DNA of 64,000 nucleotides, taken from Dipteris shenzhenensis. Its lineage: Eukaryota > Polypodiophyta > Polypodiopsida > Gleicheniales. Both the position numbers and the translations under genes were made by a program. The notes below the pieces were generated by a model. It did no database searches. It was not told where the DNA came from and saw nothing but the letters and a program-made list of their open reading frames with translations. This document shows, one piece after another, positions 1-10,545 of this stretch (positions are counted from its first letter, which is position 1; the number at the start of each line of letters is the position of its first letter). The stretch is from assembly GCA_047967505.1 (NCBI GenBank), contig CM106541.1, one strand, 5' to 3'.

Positions 1-1668
1 GTGCAAAGGGGTAGATCACAGTTCAGGGGGAAGTCCCAAGAAAGAGGAATGTCCCGTAGCAAATCCAGGGCATGAAACATTGAGTGTTACCACTGTGGCA
101 AGAAGGGCCATATGAAAAAGGATTGCTACAAGCTAAAAAGAGAGCAAAAGGATAAGAAAAAGAATGCAAATTTGGGTGCAAATAAGAAGGAAGAGAGTCC
201 AAGGGAGGACAAAGGAAAAGTGAAGATCGAGGAGGTCAATCCAATCACACATGATAGTGACAATGATGTTCTCTTCATGTCTACTTTATTTGCAGAGTTG
301 CTTACCACTTCAGATGATGCATATTCCCAGGATTGGATTTTGGATTCTAGTGCTTCATTCCATGTTACCCCCCATAGGGAATGGTTCTCCACTTATGACA
401 GTGGAAATACAGGTTGTGTGCATCTTGGAAATGACTATGCATGTGACATAGTGGGAGTAGGTGACCTAAAATTTTCCTTTGCAAATGGGTCTGCATTTAT
501 TTTGAAACATGTGAGACATGTGCCTAAGTTGACCAAGAGTCTTATTTCAGTGGGTCAACTAGATGATGCTGGTTTTCACACCACTTTTAGCTTTCAGAAT
601 TGGAAAATCCAGAAGGGCTCTATGCTTTTGGCCAGGGGTGCCAAGTGTGGGACTTTGTATCCCTTACATGTATCACGGATATTTGATCATGTTGTTGCAA
701 TAACCGAGCAGCCAAGCACTTTTTTGCGGCATTGCAGGTTGGGGCACATGAGCCAGAATGGAATGAAACTCTTATGCCATTTGGGTTATGTACCGCATTT
801 GAGTTTCTTTGATTTTGAATTTTGTGAGCACTGTCTCTATGGGAAGCAGACTCAATCAGCCCATAAAAGAAGGGGAAAGAAAGAGTTTGAAAAGCTTGAT
901 TTGGTGCATTCAGACATATGTGGTCCCATGCCTACACAATCATTAGGCGCGGTTGAATACTATGTGACATTCATTGATGATGCAACTAGGAAAGTGTGGG
1001 CTTATGCTATAGCTCGAAAGAGTGATGTGTTCCAAGTATTTCAAAAATGGCTGGCCTTGGTTGAGAATCAGTCAGGTAAAACACTTAAATGCCTATGGAC
1101 TGACAATGGTGGAGAGTATCTCTCTCATGACTTTCAACATTTCTATGATACATGTGGGATTAAGAGGGAGCTCACATCCCCTTGTACTCTAGAGCGAAAT
1201 CCAATTGCAGAAAAGATGAACCGTAACATTCAAGAAAGGTTGCAATGCATGCTTTCCAATGCAAGTCTTTCTGGTGGTTTTTGGGCTGAGGCAATGAAGA
1301 CTGCAATGCATGTGATCAATAGATCACCTAGTAAGAGTTTGGATGGTGGTATTCCTGAAGAGGCATGGAGTGGAAAGAAACCCTCTTACTCTCATTTATG
1401 TATATTTGGGTGTCAGGCATATGCACATGTGCCAAAAGAGCTTCGAAAGAAGCTAGATCCTAAGTCTAGGAAATGCATCTTTCTGGGTTATGGTGAAAGT
1501 GGAGAGATGGGCTATCATCTCTGGGATCCAGAAGCAAAGAAGATCATACGAAGCCATGATGTAGTCTTCAATGAGAAGAAGATGCATAAGTCACCCATGA
1601 GGGATGTTGAAATGAGGAGAATCACTCTCCAGGATGTGAATCTACCTGCATATATTAATAGACATTAA
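1..1668 (+). pseudogene. copia gag C-terminus, protease and integrase (broken)
   Basis: Frame 1 is open from base 1 but has TGA at 73-75, just before the CCHC knuckle (CYHCGKKGHMKKDC, 85-126). The protease motif at 331-360 reads WILDSSAS. The family has DSGAS, so the flap-side Gly next to the catalytic Asp (343-345) is lost. The integrase HHCC region (about 730-850) and the D,D-35-E core are visible: Asp at 912-914, Asp at 1102-1104, Glu at 1210-1212. The conserved stretch before the Glu is corrupted (SPCTLERNPIAEKMNR). Translation stops at TAA 1666-1668, before RT. Seen directly: motifs and stops. Known: copia pol architecture. Inferred: inactive. Confidence 0.9.
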
Positions 1669-1786
1669 GCTGTCCATGCACCAAATGTGCAAGAAATGGT
1701 ACCACCAAATACTCCCATAGGTATACAATCAAGGGTAGATCATCTATTGGTGGAAATGATAAGCCAAATGTGGCTGATATATGTAG

Positions 1787-3055
1787 GTGGGACAGCAAGC
1801 TGAAATGCCCTTGAGAAGATCATCTAGAGTGTCTAGACCGCCTGACAGGTTTGTTCCAAGCATAGACTATGTGATGCTTACTGATTGCGGGGAGACTTCT
1901 TGCTACAGAGAGGCTATGATGTGCGAGGATCAATGCAAGTGCGAGTATGCTATGCAATTAGAGATGAGTTCACTTATGAAGAATAAGAATTGGGACTTGG
2001 TTTCTTTGCCACATGGAAAGAAATCATTGCCATGTAAATGGGTCTACAAGATGAAGGTCACAGGTGATGATGTGCCTAGGTACAAGGCCCGTTTGGTCGC
2101 TAAAGGGTTCAAGCAAGAGAAGGGTGTGGACTTTGAGGAGATATTCTCTCCAGTTGTGACAGTTGTGAAGATGACCACACTTAGATGCATGCTTGGACTA
2201 GTGGCATTAGAGGATATGGAGCTTATGCAGATGGATGTCAAGACAGCTTTCTTGCATGCGGATTTGCATGAGAAAATTTACATGGTGCAGCTGGAAGGCT
2301 TTGAAGAAAAGGGAAAAGAGCATTTAGTTTGCAAGTTGAAGAAGAGTCTCTATGGTCTTAACAAGCACCTAGAGAATGGTATCAGAAGTTTGATGCTTTC
2401 ATTTGGTCCCAGGGTTTTAGAAGGAGTGAAATTGATCACTGCCTCTACACTAAAAGGGCTAAGGATAATAGCCTGATAATCTTGGCACTATATGTGGATG
2501 ATATGCTATTGGCTAGCAAGAATACTTATGAGCTAGATGCATTAAAGGCCAAGTTGCATGAGGCCTTTAATATGAAGGATTTGGGACTTGCAGGTCATAT
2601 TCTTGGTATGCGCATCACTCGTGATCAGAGTAGGAAGCTCCTTTGGCTTTCACAGAAGAAGTATGTTACAAAAGTATTGCTGTGTTTCAATATGGAGGGG
2701 GGGAAGGTAGTGAATACTCCATTTCCTCCATATGTGAAAATGAGTCATACAAATAGTCCCAAATCAGATGAGGAGAAGGCCATGATGGCCAAGGTTTCTT
2801 ATGCATCAGCGGTTGGGAGTCTTATGTATGCTATGATAGCTACTAGACCAGACATTGCATTTGCATTAGGAGTTTTTAGCCGGTATATGGCTAATCCAGG
2901 AAAGAGGCATTGGGAGGCAGTTAAGTGCATCATGAGGTACATGAAGGGTACCAAGAAGATGTGCTATATAGCGACGGAGTAGGGCAAAGTGTCACTATAT
3001 AGTGATGGTCCAGGGCACTTATTGTTAGAAGAGGGAAAAGGAGCTCATGGGTGGC
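1787..3055 (+). pseudogene. copia reverse transcriptase and truncated RNase H
   Basis: The first block (to 2476) shows the RT fingers and palm start (CKWVYKMKV, RYKARLVAKGFKQ, QMDVKTAFLHADL, KKSLYGL). A one-base deletion near 2364 shifts the frame. The next frame carries the active site YVDD at 2491-2502, then NMKDLG, ILGMRI, RPDIAFALGVFSRYM and the connection to RNase H. A TAG at 2980-2982 interrupts it, and RNase H similarity fades by about 3055 before the catalytic residues. This is clearly non-functional. Confidence 0.88.
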
Positions 3056-3165
3056 TATTTTTTGGATCTTAATATATTTCCTTGTAGCTCATGTTGTGAA
3101 TTTGGAAGTGTGCAGATGGAAGGGATGAGTGGAAGCTTGTCAAATGATGCGCCAACGCCCCCCGG

Positions 3166-3701
3166 AGCACAGAGTGGCTTATGGAGAGGTTGTATTGTCA
3201 TTGCACTAATTGCAAGCAAGAAGTATGACATCAACATCATATTGTCATGCGCCACTTGCGGATGTATGGGGAGGAGCCCAAACCAGTACCCACTATTGGT
3301 GTTGCACGTGGTGATGGATCATCGATAAGTCAATGCTATTTGAGTTCGTGATTAATATTGGATACCATTATGACAAGAAACCTTGAGACAAGATCTTATA
3401 TTTACACAAAATCTTGAGATAGGATGAGGAGGGTCGTTAGGGTGCACATATACCTTCACACTTTGAGCAAGACTATAGTCTCCCGGATGTGCCAGATGAT
3501 GATGAGGGTACAGTGGAAATGATGGATTCTATTTTTAGGGACACTACATCATATGTACACATGATGTCAGAGTCTGAGTTCAATATGCAAGAGTTGCAAT
3601 CAACACAGTTGTACGAGGATGCTAGGATGTCTAAACTATGGGCTTGTCTCTCAATCTTGAATCTACAAGCAAAGTATGGGTGGTCGTATACAAGTGTCTA
3701 G
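3166..3701 (+). pseudogene. TNP2 transposase, N-terminal part (broken)
   Basis: Frame 1 from 3166 reads STEWLMERLYCHCTNCKQEV, then a stop and HxxHIVMRHL. This matches the Cys/His N-terminal domain of plant TNP2 proteins (CPCxxCxN...HLxxxGF). At 3489-3701 another open stretch contains LYEDARMSKLWACLSILNL and YGWS. These correspond to the TNP2 block in which a 'PLY.G..SKL..L..L..LK...GWS' pattern precedes the transposase core. Several stops and frame changes separate the two pieces. Assignment is by motif order, without an alignment. Confidence 0.65.
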
Positions 3702-3839
3702 GCATTAATGAGGTTAGCTCCCGCATTAATTTGACTCATTATTTGGATATTGTTTGTTTTGAGAATCATCATGTATGTTTGAGAATCATCATTATTTGAA
3801 GCCTATGTATGTTTGAATTGTGATTGGTTGATCCAAAAG

Positions 3840-5390
3840 ATGTTGCCTACATCAAATACCATGCTCCCATCAGGAGATGAAGCAAGGAAGATGCTAACAA
3901 TGGTGGGTATGGATTATGATACCATCCATGCTTGTTGTCGTAATGACTGTACTCTCTTTCGTCGGTGAGCATGGAGATTTGGCTAGTTGTCCGAACTGTG
4001 GGGAACAATGATATAGAGATGACTAGTAAAGGTCTTGAGACACTTTCCCATCATTGCAAGAATACAACACATGTTCTAATGCAAATCCATAGTGGAGATG
4101 ATGACTTGGCATGCATCTCATTCGTCCACTGATGACACATTGAGGATTCCCATAGATTGTGTAGCTTGGAAGCACATAGACAATTAGTGGCCGGACTTTG
4201 CGAGGGAGCCATGCAACTTACATCTTGGGCTCACCATGGACGGTGTGAATCCTTTCAGGTTATGCTCAACATCTTGGTCGACATGGCCCATAGTCTTGGT
4301 GAATTACAATATCCCATCATGGCTAACAATATAGAAGGGACACCTCATGCTTGTAGTACTTGTGCCAGGGAAGTACAAGGCCAAAAATATGGATGTATAC
4401 ATGGCACCTTTGATAGAGGAGTTATAGATCTTATGGAGAGGAGTGCAGGTCTTTGATCTCCTAGAGAGACCAGTGATATTTTGGTTAGGGATATCTTGAT
4501 GTGGACCATGCATGACTACCCAGGATATGGAGAGTGCGCAGGTACCTAGTTGTGTCTTTACATGTATAATATAGGATTATGCTTTTATGAGTCTCTTTCA
4601 CATGTGTCTTATACTAACACATTCATGCACGCATGCAAGACTTGTTACAAGTGGGTACCATGCTTGTCTTGTTTGTGGACCGGGTTTGAAATCGCTTGCA
4701 TGATATTCCAAACATATGAGAAAAAATGTTTATGAATGTCATGCTCGATAACTTCGACCACTACACCATCTCGTGCGTGGAGGTCAGCTTGATCCATCAC
4801 CACCATATTTGAAGGCAAGTTACTGGATTCAGACTTGGAGGGCGAATGGAGAGGAACCTCCTTGTGGTATGAAGAGGCTATCAATCTTTCACGATCTTCC
4901 TTATTTGGGTTAGCTACAAATCAATCATCTCTTAGACTTGCGTGCCATGAATAGGATGTCTCGTTTGTGGCCCCAAGTGCATGCTTCGGGAAAAGTTGTC
5001 CTCTTGAAAGAAACATGGATCCTCTCCATGAGAGAGGAGGTAGCTGTTAAGGCAGACATTGCCTCTTTTCAAACACCCATAGGGTACAAGCATTGCTTGA
5101 GAGGAGAATTTTCAAAGGACAATAAGCTTAGTGGGCTCAAGTCCCATGATTGACACAAGATCTTATAGGTATTCTAAGGTGGAGGATTAAAGTACCGATA
5201 ATCGTGATGCATTAGTGTAATTATGATTATGTTATATTATTGACATGACTTCTTTGTCGCTTGGATAGTTCATCCTCCCAATTACAATAAAAGGGTGCTT
5301 ACAAGAAGATGTTAGAAATGCTATATTCAAGATTAGTCGTATTGTGAGGTATGCTTACTATCAAGTTGCATTGATTGCATTTTCTTCAAT
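3840..5390 (+). pseudogene. TNP2 transposase core (broken)
   Basis: Recognisable blocks in shifting frames are: about 3870-4010, SGDEARKMLTMVGMDYDTI then a Cys/Asn-Asp-Cys region and CPNCG-like residues; about 4388-4440, NMDVYMAPLIEEL-like (TNP2 'DVYL.PLI.EL'); about 4493-4530, LMWTMHDYPGYGE-like (TNP2 'LLWTI.DFPAYG'); about 4640-4740, Cys pair followed by KKCL; and 5083-5152, GYKHCLRG then KLSGLKSHD, the TNP2 signature (usually KISGLKSHDCH). Beyond that come ITIKGCLQEDVRNAIFKIS-like residues. The role in an active element would be DDE transposase. Here it is dead. Confidence 0.75.
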
Positions 5391-5560
5391 TTAGGTTGAA
5401 TAATCTATTGACTGATTATGAATATATCTTACATGGGCATGTGAAATAGGTGGATATCTCAAAAAGAGATCTCCATATCGAGCATCGAGAAGGCTAGGGT
5501 GGAATCCATCAAAGCCATATGCTTGCTTGAGAAGCACTTTCCCTTGAGCATTATGAGGGA

Positions 5561-5610
5561 AAGTGAGAGTGAGAGTGAGAGTGAGTGAGAGAGAGAGAGA
5601 GAGAGAGACC

Positions 5611-5684
<74 letters not shown>

Positions 5685-5770
5685 TGAGAGTGAGAGACTC
5701 TGAGAGAGCGTGAGAAAGAGAGTGACCGTGAGAGAGAGAGAGAGAGAGAGAGAGAGTGACTGAGTGATAT
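5561..5770 (+). repeat. GA-rich microsatellite
   Basis: About 200 bases of GA dinucleotides interrupted by GAGTGA and GACC variants. Its minus-strand reading gives long Ser/Leu open frames, which are artefacts. Confidence 0.97.
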
Positions 5771-5812
5771 CAGAGAGAGCGCCCACCTCATCTCAAAGAT
5801 GATGCTATCCCA

Positions 5813-6312
5813 TGGCGATTGAGCACGCGTTGCCGGACGACCTCTCAAAGCTTGATGCAGACAACAACTTTGTCGAAGTCCAAGATCAAGCAGCAGATGA
5901 AGACATCGTTCGACTCATGCCTGTGTGTGATGTGGTCTCCGAGAACCTCGGGGGGGTCACTATGTATAAACCCTCTATATCACGTGCGTTCAAGGCCTAT
6001 ATTTAAAATCCCTTCTCTGTAAAAGATTTTGTTAATAAAATGTACCCCTTTTCTATACAAATCTGTAAATTTTTCCCAAAACTATTTTAAATAGTCCCTT
6101 ATGTATATTTATTTCTGTAAATTTTAGAAATAAAAAATATCCTTCTGTTGAACTCACATGATAGGGTTACATATGATGAGTGACCCCCCCGAGCCGAGAA
6201 CGATGATAGCACAAAGAGTAAGACTAGAAGAAAGCATGGCAGAGGGATGGCTTGTGCAAGAGTCATTAGTATATATCGTGTAGTTTCTTGCATCCACGGA
6301 TTATGAAAACTT
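5813..6312 (+). pseudogene. Short ORF split by a MITE, possible transposon protein
   Basis: The frame starts MAIEHALPDDLSKLDADNN and runs to VVSEN, where the MITE at 5947-6193 is inserted. Reading on from one copy of the 8-bp target duplication keeps the same frame (DDSTKSKTRRKHGRGMACAR) to a TGA at 6310-6312. The ORF was therefore about 81 codons before insertion. The basic KxRRKHGRGM stretch faintly resembles the N-terminal part of Ptta/En-Spm transposase-24 proteins. Its position inside the CACTA remnant fits, but I cannot confirm the family. Confidence 0.4.
5947..6193 (+). mobile_element. hAT-like MITE, copy 1 (247 bp)
   Basis: Termini are CTCGGGGGGGTCAC and GTGACCCCCCCGAG, a perfect 14-bp inverted repeat. 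The direct repeat CCGAGAAC flanks it at 5939-5946 and 6194-6201 (8-bp target-site duplication). The interior is AT-rich and non-coding, with the pair ACTATGTATAAACC / GGGTTACATATGATGAGT subterminally. Four other copies share it: 43572, 57986, 62757 (partial) and 63079. An 8-bp duplication fits the hAT superfamily. Confidence 0.95.
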
Positions 6313-6419
6313 TGAAGGGATTTGTAACATAAAGAGTAAGATTTGAAGCAAGCACGACAGAGGGATGGCTTTCGCAAGAGTCATTAGTATATATCACATA
6401 GTTTCTTGCATCCACGGAT
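6213..6419 (+). repeat. Tandem duplication of about 119 bp
   Basis: The block that starts AGAGTAAGA and includes GAGTCATTAGTATATATC and TTTCTTGCATCCACGGAT occurs at about 6213-6300 and again at about 6332-6419, with scattered differences. It is a local duplication just downstream of MITE copy 1. Confidence 0.85.
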
Positions 6420-6425
6420 CTCGAT

Positions 6426-7066
6426 ATGCCACAATCTTGGCATAACAAGGATCATGATCGCATCATTGGTGAGGTTCTCCAAGGAAAAAGGATTGAAAGA
6501 AAGATGAGCGAAGAGCAAATGGAAAAATTCAATAAGTTCTGTATCCTCAATAGGAAGGAGATGCAGAAGTGGATTGAGAGATATGAAGCAACCAAAGCAA
6601 AAAGAATTAATGCAAGGACGAGATCCAGAGTAATGGATAGGTGATTGCAACCATATCCACAGGATCTCACCCTTCTCCCCACTCACATGTCACTTGATTG
6701 GCTACAACTGGCTCTATGTAAAGTCGAATACGATGGAGAGAGAATAAACAAGCATGAGCGAGAGTTATCATATGGATGCATGTAAGTTTCTTATCTCTTG
6801 ACATAATTAAGTAATTATTTGTGGCAATATATGCTATAAAATGGATGCATCTTCATTGTTTTGATGATGCTCTTTTTCAATGCAAAAAGTACAGTGCATC
6901 ATGGTCATATGGATGACATTTTCACGTGGAACGCATCGATTCAAAGAAAGTCACATATGATTGTGGAGTCACAGCTAACTTCACACAAGATAGCCGAGCA
7001 AGTGCTTCGGATACCAATCTTCTCTCCTCATAGTTGGATTATTGTGGAACCATATGCGAAATCTTG
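6426..7066 (+). pseudogene. Possible TNP2 C-terminal region (DUF4218/DUF4216-like)
   Basis: An open stretch at 6426-6644 contains EEQMEKFNKFCILNRKEMQK followed by WIERYE. It resembles the 'A.H.YVLFN..EV..YI..H' block that follows the TNP2 core in plant CACTA proteins. A second ORF at 6861-7066 ends in EQVLRIPIFSPHSWIIVEPY, reminiscent of the 'Q.FY..DP....W.VV' block of DUF4216. Both resemblances are weak; position and strand support them. If wrong, these are unrelated short ORFs. Confidence 0.35.
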
Positions 7067-7099
7067 AAATTGATTTTACACGATTTAGTATTGTGACAC

Positions 7100-7533
7100 A
7101 GAATTTGGGGGCTTAATTCTAGTCACTTCTTAGAGTCAAAAGAAAAAGAGGGGAAGGAAAATAGACAAATCAAAGCAAGATAAAGATATAAACATCAAAG
7201 GTATGATCATAGTTCAACATGGAAAAGAGGAAAGGTTGAGAGGAAGCATTGATTTCTGCCAAGCGTTCGGCGCCGAATGTAAGAGCAAGCCTCTATTGGA
7301 AGAAAATTGCAATCATTTTCACTAATTATTCTAATTAGTGTCAAACCCACATCAATTATTACATGAAATAAAGTAGTCGACATCAAAAGATTGACAAGCC
7401 GCAATGAGAGTAGTTGCAAAGAGCCATCTCTCGCGACTTTGTCTCCGTGGCTAGCTTTTGTCACCTTGCGGGCCCCACAAATACTCCCATAGGGTTCAAA
7501 ACAAAATATCATTTTTTGTTGTCACAACTTTCC
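7100..7533 (-). repeat. Probable partial gypsy 3' LTR, with polypurine tract
   Basis: On the minus strand, downstream of the gypsy integrase, a purine run GGGGGGGAAAG (about 7532-7542) is followed by TGTGACAACAAAAAATG. This is the usual arrangement of polypurine tract then LTR start (TG). The far end of the LTR is not obvious and there is no second LTR for comparison, so the 7100 boundary is a guess. Confidence 0.45.
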
Positions 7534-7610
7534 CCCCCAGTATATCCCCATGCTTGGCATGGGGGTTTGCTGGCCATGGTATCTGCAGATAAAACACTTT
7601 TAACCGGTAG

Positions 7611-8582
7611 TCATTGGCACGTCCAGGGACCTCTTGACCATTTGCATCTTCCAAAAGATGTGTTATTTTTTAACTTTTTCTTAGCCCTGAAGGGACCTTC
7701 CCAGTGCCGAAGGAGTTTCTTGTCTAGCTGCTTCTCCACACGACCATCAAACTTCATGACCAAGCTTCCTTCTTTAAGTTTTGGCTTATTCTTCTTCTTG
7801 GTAAGAGCATCATACCTTGTTTTGCGATGTTGTTGTGCTGCCTCCAAATGTTGAAGTGCTTGAAGCCACTTCACATCCAAGGTCTCCAGCTATACTAGAT
7901 GTTGGGCATGTGTTTCTTCTTCATTGCACAATCAAGAAAAAGTCATGCGAAGGCTAGAGATTTCCAATTCTATTGGCAAGATGGCCTCCATTCCATAAAT
8001 TAGCTAGAAAGGTGTGAAACCAAGGGAGAGCTTATGAGTGGTTCTATAAGCCCACAAAACCTCTGGTATATGCACATCCCACTTCCTTTTCATGGTGTCT
8101 ACTAGCTTAGACAAGGACCCATAAAGCAAACCATTAGCTTTTTCCACAAGACCATTGCATTGGGGATAATATGGAGTTGATATGACATGATTTATTTTCA
8201 ATATGTGCACCAAAGATTCAATCAAATCATTCCTAAAAGACCTCCCTCCATCTGTAAGAATCTCCAAAGGGCAACCAAAATGGGCACATATAAACTCGTT
8301 GAGAAATGATGCCACCGTTGTTGCTTTGTTGTTGACAGTAGCTTTTGCTTTTGCCCATCTAGTTGCATAATCAGTTGCAACTAATATATAATACTTCCCT
8401 TGTAACACAGTATTAGATAAAGTGGGACAAAAGTTGCATTTTGGGAATTTTGAAATTGGGTGGATTTCATTAAAATTGGGAAAGGCTTCATTAAATTTGG
8501 GAAAATTTCCATTGATTGTGGGAATTTTACCAATATTGAATAAGCTAATATTTGGAATTCCAATGATTATGAAAAACTTCAT
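7611..8582 (-). pseudogene. Ty3/gypsy integrase (broken)
   Basis: Minus-strand translation from about 8410 gives YYILVATDYATRWAKA (first Asp), EILTDGGRSF (second Asp), TPYYPQCNGLVEKANG (Glu) and WAYRTTHKLSLGFTPF, a typical gypsy integrase core. It continues past a stop to LQHLEAAQQHRKTRYD and LVMKFDGRVEKQLDKKL, the C-terminal domain. Upstream of about 8410 the frame runs into low-complexity TTGGGAATTT-type sequence, so the N-terminal part and RT are missing. Orientation matches the gypsy relic at 40.4-42.0 kb. Confidence 0.88.
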
Positions 8583-8689
8583 TGGTTGTGAAACAGTTCA
8601 TTGCGTATAAAAACCGGAATAAAGCATTTGTGTTGCCCTGATATTACTTGCAAGTGATCTCTCACAAATGCAGCCATTGGCAGTATATC

Positions 8690-9661
8690 CGGACAACCTA
8701 TTGGCAACAATGATCAACCCTCACTATCTTTCTTCCATAGCTCAATTCCCCCTTCAATGGGCATCCAATTCGGTGATTTTGGATGCACCTTGTACTGCAT
8801 CATTGGTATGTCACCTTGCATGTAAAATCGAAATTGTAATGGCTTTGCATGTCCAACTAGCATTTCTTGCCCATATCACATAGGTAGCCATCCACATAAT
8901 CCTTGAAGTTAGGAACCCGTGTAAGAACAAATGGTGCCGGTGAAGATGATGTACATTTTTTGAATGTATCCATCAGATGCGGGAAAGTGAATGTTTGTCC
9001 GACCCGCAAGCTCTCAGAAAACCTGCTGAACATTGCATCAATGTCCTCATGTGTGTGCCCTACCATCAAGAAGCCCAATTGAACTGTCTTTGAAAATGCC
9101 CCTTGCTATAAGAAGAGAAAGGTATGCAAACAAGTATCTATTTTTGTTCTCAGACCCACAATTATCTAGTTGGAGTAGCAAGTTCTCTGGCAACTTTTGG
9201 AATGGTGGCTCAATAGCAACACTCTCCTCTAAAGAGGGTGGGTTTTCTGTTGTATTTGATGGAAAAAAATTCATACATGTGTCTGTAGCCCTTGCAATGG
9301 AAGTTGTCATGGCCTCCGTGACAGACTTCGGGTCACTTTTCGATACAATTTCTAGATTTGCATCTGTGATCGTGACATCTACATTTTCAGACAATCTAGC
9401 TCCACTTGTGGAAACATGTGCACCTTTAGAACTGTAATGGGAGTCTAAAGCGTTTCTTGAACATAGAGCATTCAAAAGGCGAGCATTGCTTCTAGGAATC
9501 CCATTGGTAGCAAGGTCTCCAAGGTCATGCATATCCATCCTCTCGAGGTTGCGCAAACAAATTGAGAGCGATCCAATCATCAGCAGGTTGGGATCAGATG
9601 GCCACAAACCATTGAGGGTGAAGTGTCCATAATGACCATTTCCATGCCCATGGGTAATCAT
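8690..9661 (-). pseudogene. DUF7869-like protein, C-terminal half (broken)
   Basis: From 9661 leftward: GNGHYGHFTLNGLWPSDPN; then, at about 9200-9100, NLLLQLDNCGSENKNRYLF and LSLLIARGIFK. A frameshift (9078) leads to GFLMVGHTHEDIDAMFSRFS and then RVGQTFTFPHLMDTF. A last block at about 8870-8700 reads FRFYMQGDIPMMQYKVHP and NWMPIEGGIELWK. QLDN..SENKN followed by GHTHEDID is the signature I associate with DUF7869 proteins, which are abundant and probably transposon-borne in some plants. Asp of LDN and Glu/Asp of HEDID are candidate catalytic residues (inference). Confidence 0.65.
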
Positions 9662-9682
9662 TCCAATGAGTGAAACCTGTAA

Positions 9683-10471
9683 TTACCATGCAGAATCGGT
9701 GTCCTTGGACCTCACTTGAAGTCTTGGAATTGCCGTCTTTTTTTGGTCCATCTTATCATGGATTATGCATACATACTTTTTTGGATCCATCTCGGAGTAC
9801 CTACACCATGCATAGTATAAGTTCCTACAACTTTGTTGCTGTATCATATGCATCTTTCTCTCTTCCATCAACGAATTGCGCTCATCTTGACTTTTTGTGG
9901 CTGCCTATTGAGCGTTGATCCGGCTGCACAAGCTACATTTAGAGAATTCACTTGTCTTAGCAAGGGCTACATTTTTTAGGTCTGATTTCCAAATCCTGCC
10001 AAATGTGGATGTGGATAGGCTCTGATAACCACGTTGATTAAGTGAAGTGTTGACTTCATGTAGGACGTCTATCTTCTTATACACTTCAGGTATCACTTGT
10101 TGTGTCTCTCTAGAACCATCCTGCATGGTTCTACTCTTGTGAGGCATATGCTCTGTGCTATTATCCACAAAGTGTTGAATGAGAGCCCTTCCCATACCTA
10201 TGTGCTCCCTGCTCCTCCTCATAATCCTTGAATTGCCATGCACATATCGCTGCACACCACTCTCAAATTGCTCCCTGTATTGATAAAATGATGTCCTTGG
10301 AATTCCATGCATCTCATACCATGCTCTACAATAGACATCCCGACCGTTTATCCTGAAGTTGTAGCATATCCTCCGTTTGTAGTCATGATGCCAAGCCGTT
10401 GACAACACATCGTATATAAAGTTTGTACGAGACTCCAAGGAGCTGCCCCAAAAGTTCTTCCTTAGATTCAT
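9683..10471 (-). pseudogene. DUF7869-type protein, N-terminal half (broken)
   Basis: The block 10471-9905 contains RRICYNFRINGRDVYCRAWY, MHGIPRTSFYQYREQFESGV, MPHKSRTMQDGSRETQQVIP and a Cys pair SEFSKCSLC. A following block (9871-9683) contains YVCIIHDKMDQKKTAIPRLQ, where the family usually has an IDGMDQ.KT-type motif. Stops and a frame break separate the blocks. 'HGIP..SFY.YR..F..G' plus 'DGSRE' preceding 'MDQKKT' and 'LDN' is one protein order. The intact gene would be one long ORF or have few introns. Confidence 0.6.
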
Positions 10472-10545
10472 TAAGAGATCTCACTCTGCATGTTGGCAAC
10501 ACCTACTCCCACAACAATTGATGGAAGAAACCTGCTACACCGAAT

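Larger units (their letters stand above)
1..3060 (+). mobile_element. Decayed Ty1/copia retrotransposon, LTRs not seen
   Basis: The domain order is gag zinc knuckle, protease, integrase, reverse transcriptase, start of RNase H, which is the Ty1/copia order (integrase before RT). The window starts inside gag, so the 5' LTR would lie outside. The 3' side ends abruptly around 3060 inside RNase H, where CACTA-transposase-like sequence takes over, so no 3' LTR is present. Nonsense codons and at least one frameshift make it non-functional. It belongs to a different copia lineage from the intact element at 46385-51805. Confidence 0.9.
3060..7080 (+). mobile_element. Decayed CACTA (En/Spm) DNA transposon
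   Basis: The segment follows the truncated copia directly. Across three frames it keeps, in the right order, fragments of the plant TNP2 transposase: the Cys-rich N-terminal domain, the Lys/Leu-rich middle, the Cys-pair region, the DVYMAPLIEEL-like block, the WTMHDYPGYG-like block and the KLSGLKSHD signature. Downstream (6420-7066) is possible TNP2 C-terminal material. The 5' boundary is defined only by the end of copia similarity. I found no CACTA terminal inverted repeat. A GA microsatellite and a MITE lie inside the span. Confidence 0.75.

Noticed and set aside
2991-3010. CACTATATAGTG as a possible CACTA terminus at the copia/CACTA junction
   Set aside because: It lies inside readable copia RNase H sequence, so it is a chance palindrome in coding DNA.
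5391-5848. Two 130-codon Ser/Leu-rich minus-strand ORFs
   Set aside because: They are translations of the GA microsatellite.
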